From A37T11 sp964546645 (GTDB taxonomy: Bacteria > Bacteroidota > Bacteroidia > Sphingobacteriales > Sphingobacteriaceae): a DNA stretch of 6,834 bases. A program made the position numbers and the translations under genes. Of this stretch, positions 5,089 through 6,834 are shown piece after piece (the first letter of the stretch is position 1; the number at the start of each line of letters is the position of its first letter). Below the pieces are notes generated by a model that searched no databases, was not told the origin of the DNA, and saw only the letters and a list, made by a program, of their open reading frames with translations. The stretch is taken from assembly GCA_964546645.1 (NCBI GenBank), contig CAZJKM010000125.1:1-6834 (forward strand), given 5' to 3'.

Positions 5089-5535
5089 CTATGGCACCCG
5101 CACGGTCATGCTTCGCAGGAACGCCGCGGGGGTCGTGCCGAATCGTCCAGTGAAACGCCTGTAGAACGTCGATCGTGACGCAAACCCCGCCACACTGTGT
5201 ACGAACTCGATCTTGGCACCCGCCGAGATGGCGCAAACAGCCGCGCACAAGCGCGTGTCGGCGATGTAGCGCCCCAGCGAACGCCCCAGTTCTCGCTTGA
5301 ACAGGCCGTGCAACGTCGTCCTCGAATATCCCAGTTGGCTGTGGAGCAGCGCCATGCAGCCTCGCTCCTTGAAGTGGCAATGGATGGCGTACTGCGCTGC
5401 TGCCACCACCAGCAGCGGACATCTGTTGGCGCGAGGCAGTCGTAGCGGGCAGGCGACAGGAGCCGCCAGGCAGGTTCGTAGGGGACGTCCGTGGAAGGTC
5501 GGACACGCGTCGGTACGCGAGGGATCGTGCGCCAT
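5089..5535 (-). CDS. Short AraC-family DNA-binding protein
   Basis: The 148 residues end in a typical two-helix-turn-helix AraC domain (about 50-145). The first HTH surrounds MALLHSQLGYSRTTLHGLFKREL and the second VHSVAGFASRSTFYRRFTGRFGTTP. The N-terminal 45 residues are Cys/Pro/Arg rich (CLAAPVACPLRLPRANRCP) and do not resemble a ligand-binding cupin; AraC regulators usually have 250-300 residues. It is therefore either a MarA/SoxS-like stand-alone DNA-binding domain or a gene that lost its sensor half. ATG 5535 is chosen because GGAGAG lies 5 nt upstream. The frame stays open for 83 more codons upstream, but that part runs antisense to the cytochrome remnant and lacks protein character. Its target genes cannot be deduced. 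Confidence 0.72.
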   Translation of the reverse strand: MAHDPSRTDACPTFHGRPLRTCLAAPVACPLRLPRANRCPLLVVAAAQYAIHCHFKERGCMALLHSQLGYSRTTLHGLFKRELGRSLGRYIADTRLCAAVCAISAGAKIEFVHSVAGFASRSTFYRRFTGRFGTTPAAFLRSMTVRVP

Positions 5536-5599
5536 TGGTACTCTCCACTTTCGAAGGAAGAGCAAACAGCACTCACTGGTGTGCCAACTGGACACGCCG

Positions 5600-5628
5600 A
5601 GTGTAGCGCCTCCCCCTGCGACGTGCAA
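5600..5628 (-). promoter_or_regulatory. Weak promoter candidate for the AraC-type gene
   Basis: On the minus strand TTGCAC (5628-5623) and TACACT (5605-5600) are separated by 17 bp, in the right direction and about 55 nt ahead of the ribosome binding site. Matches are only 3/6 and 4/6, so this is tentative. Confidence 0.25.
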
Positions 5629-5670
5629 CCGATCAACGTCTGGTGCGGAGCGCGCTCGAGCCGCAGGTGG

Positions 5671-5832
5671 GTCACGGCGGGCGAGTTCAACACGCCCATG
5701 CCGTGGCAGGCGTACGCCGGCATGACGGACGACGACCTCGGCGCGATCTATGCCTACCTGCGCACGCTGCCCGCCGTCGACCACACAGTCGAGAAAGTCG
5801 GCTACCTGCAGGCCAACAAGGCGACGCCGTGA
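5671..5832 (+). pseudogene. C-terminal remnant of a c-type cytochrome gene
   Basis: The 53 codons read VTAGEFNTPMPWQAYAGMTD, then DDLGAIYAYLRTLPAVDHTVEK, then GYLQANKATP. The MPW Met (the usual distal haem ligand region) and the MTDDDL.AIYAYLRTLP helix are hallmarks of the end of small class I-type cytochromes c in dehydrogenase or diheme proteins. No CxxCH haem-binding motif exists upstream in any frame, and the frame upstream of about 5671 loses the family pattern and becomes the control region of the AraC-type gene. The 5' part of the gene has therefore been lost. The end lies 3 nt from the vapC stop (convergent). Confidence 0.65.
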
Positions 5833-5835
5833 GGA

Positions 5836-6306
5836 CTACGCGTGATCGCGCTTCGGGCTGGCGCGGCGGTGCTTGATGTCAACGGTCCTGAAGCCACTCA
5901 CTTTCGCGAGAGCCAACTGCCTGTCGTCGGCCGACACGAAGCGCGTACAACCTGCCGCATGTGCGGCTGCTACGTGGAGCAGATCGAGACTCCGTGTCAG
6001 CAACGTCGCCGAGTGCGCTCGCGACAAGCGCGCGGCTTCTGCAAACACCTGGTCCAGGTCCAGCGACAGCACGTGCAACCGCTGCTGTTCGATGTCTTCC
6101 TGCAGTTGGCGGTGGACGGCGCGGCTCTCGTCCTGCGACAGCACACCTCTGCCGCTCAACAGTTCGAAGGCGTTCGGAACCTCGAGGCGATGCAACGCCG
6201 TGAATGGCAGTGGGCCTGCCGCTCGAACGACCCGCCGCGCTCGGGCGGAGAACTGTTCCGGAACGTACAGCGGGACCAGCGCGCTCGAGTCGACGTACGT
6301 CGTCAT
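5836..6306 (-). CDS. vapC: VapC-type PIN-domain ribonuclease toxin
   Basis: VapC toxins are Mg-dependent endoribonucleases, usually cutting tRNA or rRNA, that are neutralised by the partner antitoxin. The 156 residues carry the PIN acidic set: D6 in YVDSSAL, E42 in RLEVPNAFE, D108 in SLDLLHVAAA, and D127/D128 in FVSADDRQL. Length and motif order are normal and no lesion is visible. The ATG (6306) overlaps the antitoxin stop as ATGA, giving translational coupling. The frame is open further upstream, but that part lies inside the antitoxin gene. Confidence 0.9.
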   Translation of the reverse strand: MTTYVDSSALVPLYVPEQFSARARRVVRAAGPLPFTALHRLEVPNAFELLSGRGVLSQDESRAVHRQLQEDIEQQRLHVLSLDLDQVFAEAARLSRAHSATLLTRSLDLLHVAAAHAAGCTRFVSADDRQLALAKVSGFRTVDIKHRRASPKRDHA

Positions 6307-6554
6307 CGCTCTCCGCGACTCTCGATGACGAGCGCAGCGCCGCTCGTCGGCAACACGCGATCGCCGAACACGGCGCGGGTCCGCGCCTCCAGATCCGGCC
6401 ATGCCGTGGCCTTGCCGGTCGGCCGCACGGGAGCCAGTCGCGCCACCGGCCGCCTGTGACGAGTCACTTCAACGGTCTCGCCCCGTTCCACGCGCCCCAT
6501 CACCGCCTTCAGGTTCTGCTGCAACTCCCGCACGGACACCGTCGCCTTGCCCAT
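6303..6554 (-). CDS. vapB: Phd/YefM-type antitoxin partnered with VapC
   Basis: The 83 residues begin MGKATVSVRELQQNLKAVMG, the N-terminal DNA-binding fold typical of Phd/YefM antitoxins, and continue ETVEVTRHRRPVARLAPV. The C-terminal tail (WPDLEARTRAVFGDRVLP) is the part expected to wrap the toxin. In-frame Met codons at 6563, 6575 and 6605 are alternatives; none has a clear Shine-Dalgarno, and family alignment favours 6554 or 6563. The protein should repress its own operon, and TA genes of this kind are often found in IS-rich regions. The pair looks intact. Confidence 0.87.
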   Translation of the reverse strand: MGKATVSVRELQQNLKAVMGRVERGETVEVTRHRRPVARLAPVRPTGKATAWPDLEARTRAVFGDRVLPTSGAALVIESRGER

Positions 6555-6575
6555 GTCATACATTTTGTTCGACAT

Positions 6576-6590
6576 TTGACACAGGGTCAA
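6576..6590. promoter_or_regulatory. Candidate autoregulatory operator of vapBC
   Basis: TTGAC-ACAGG-GTCAA is a perfect 5-bp inverted repeat 21 nt upstream of the chosen antitoxin start. Within it the minus strand reads TTGACC, a reasonable -35 box. A short palindrome overlapping the promoter is what Phd/VapB autoregulation usually needs. No good -10 box was found at 16-18 bp, so the promoter is uncertain. Confidence 0.35.
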
Positions 6591-6609
6591 TGCAGTGTCT
6601 GCCATCTGA

Positions 6610-6656
6610 CCGCCGGATGAATCCGGCGGCTACTCCGCACGGGCTGAAGCCCGTGC
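6610..6656. repeat. Double-hairpin, REP-like intergenic repeat
   Basis: Two perfect 9-bp stems with GA loops stand in tandem: CCGCCGGAT-GA-ATCCGGCGG (6610-6629) and GCACGGGCT-GA-AGCCCGTGC (6637-6656), 7 nt apart. From memory, very similar paired GC-rich hairpins recur between genes in some high-GC soil bacteria and behave like REP or MITE elements; this cannot be tested from one copy. It lies downstream of the minus-strand gene at 6698 and could also act as its terminator. Confidence 0.6.
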
Positions 6657-6697
6657 GCTCCATCCCATCATTTCCGGAGTCCGATGCTCGACCGAGA

Positions 6698-6834
6698 TCA
6701 GTTGGTGACCTTCAGGCCGGTCAGGCGGCGCGGCGCATCGTGGGCGGCGCCGGCTTTCACTTCGATCAGGAAATCGCCGGCCGGGAGACTCGCGAGGGGG
6801 ATCTCGGCTTCGTGCGTGAACGGACTGCCCTCCG
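6698..6834 (-). CDS. C-terminus of an unidentified protein, partial (possibly VWA-type)
   Basis: The last 44 codons of a gene that enters from beyond the right edge read GSPFTHEAEIPLASLPAGDF, then LIEVKAGAAHDAPRRLTGLKVTN and stop at TGA. The pattern EIPLASLPAGDFLIEV is a beta-strand pair seen at the ends of secreted Ig-like or VWA-related proteins that are common in Acidobacteriota. That likeness is a weak guess; the frame and codon use make it a real coding end. No start is in the window. Confidence 0.6.
   Translation of the reverse strand, partial: EGSPFTHEAEIPLASLPAGDFLIEVKAGAAHDAPRRLTGLKVTN

Noticed and set aside
5491..5670. N-terminal half of the open frame holding the cytochrome remnant
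   Set aside because: It overlaps the AraC-type gene and its control region, has no signal peptide and no CxxCH, so it is chance frame.
5536..5784. N-terminal extension of the AraC-type protein to 5784
   Set aside because: This part is antisense to the cytochrome remnant and control region, and a good ribosome binding site precedes ATG 5535.
6307..6402. 32-codon upstream extension of vapC
   Set aside because: It lies within the antitoxin gene; the ATGA overlap start at 6306 matches VapC family N-termini.

Overview
This is a GC-rich window dense in insertion sequences (IS). The mix of genes suggests a soil-type high-GC bacterium: a secreted HEAT-like protein, a cytochrome c tail of the 'MPW...MTDDDL.AIYAYLRTLP' type, VapBC, a double-hairpin intergenic repeat, and the tail of what may be a VWA-type secreted protein. 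Acidobacteriota would fit, but this is a weak inference from gene style only. No rRNA, tRNA or CRISPR array was seen.

Layout. Positions 1-899 are the 3' end of an IS21-family element: istB followed by its repeated terminal sequence. Positions 900-1314 hold no convincing gene. At 1315 a small secreted-protein gene starts with a strong ribosome binding site and is broken at 1488 by an IS3-family element (1489-4072, with perfect 24-bp terminal inverted repeats). The IS3 orfB is itself split by an IS110-family element (about 1712-3044). Three layers are therefore nested: host gene, then IS3, then IS110. After the IS3 element come the remnant of the host gene and a downstream secreted HEAT-like protein (4174-4956). 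A convergent short AraC-type regulator (5089-5535), a cytochrome c remnant (5671-5832), a vapB-vapC toxin-antitoxin pair on the minus strand (5836-6554), a double-hairpin repeat (6610-6656) and the C-terminus of a further minus-strand gene (6698-6834) follow.

Most interesting point. The roughly 220-nt non-coding leader of the IS110 element (2821-3044, minus strand) reads as a bridge RNA gene. Four short segments can be matched by eye to the four half-sites expected for bridge-RNA-guided recombination. The order is left target guide, right target guide, left donor guide, right donor guide. Each pair lies inside its own stem-enclosed loop. The target guides pair with the actual insertion site, which is the codon stretch for G-N-C-Y-(D)-N-A just before the catalytic Glu of the IS3 transposase. 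The element therefore looks programmed to insert into, and inactivate, the DDE active site of another transposon. Joining its two ends would also create a promoter (TTGACA, 18 bp, GATGAT) that would drive the RNA from the circular form. All pairings were read by eye; no folding or database search was run.
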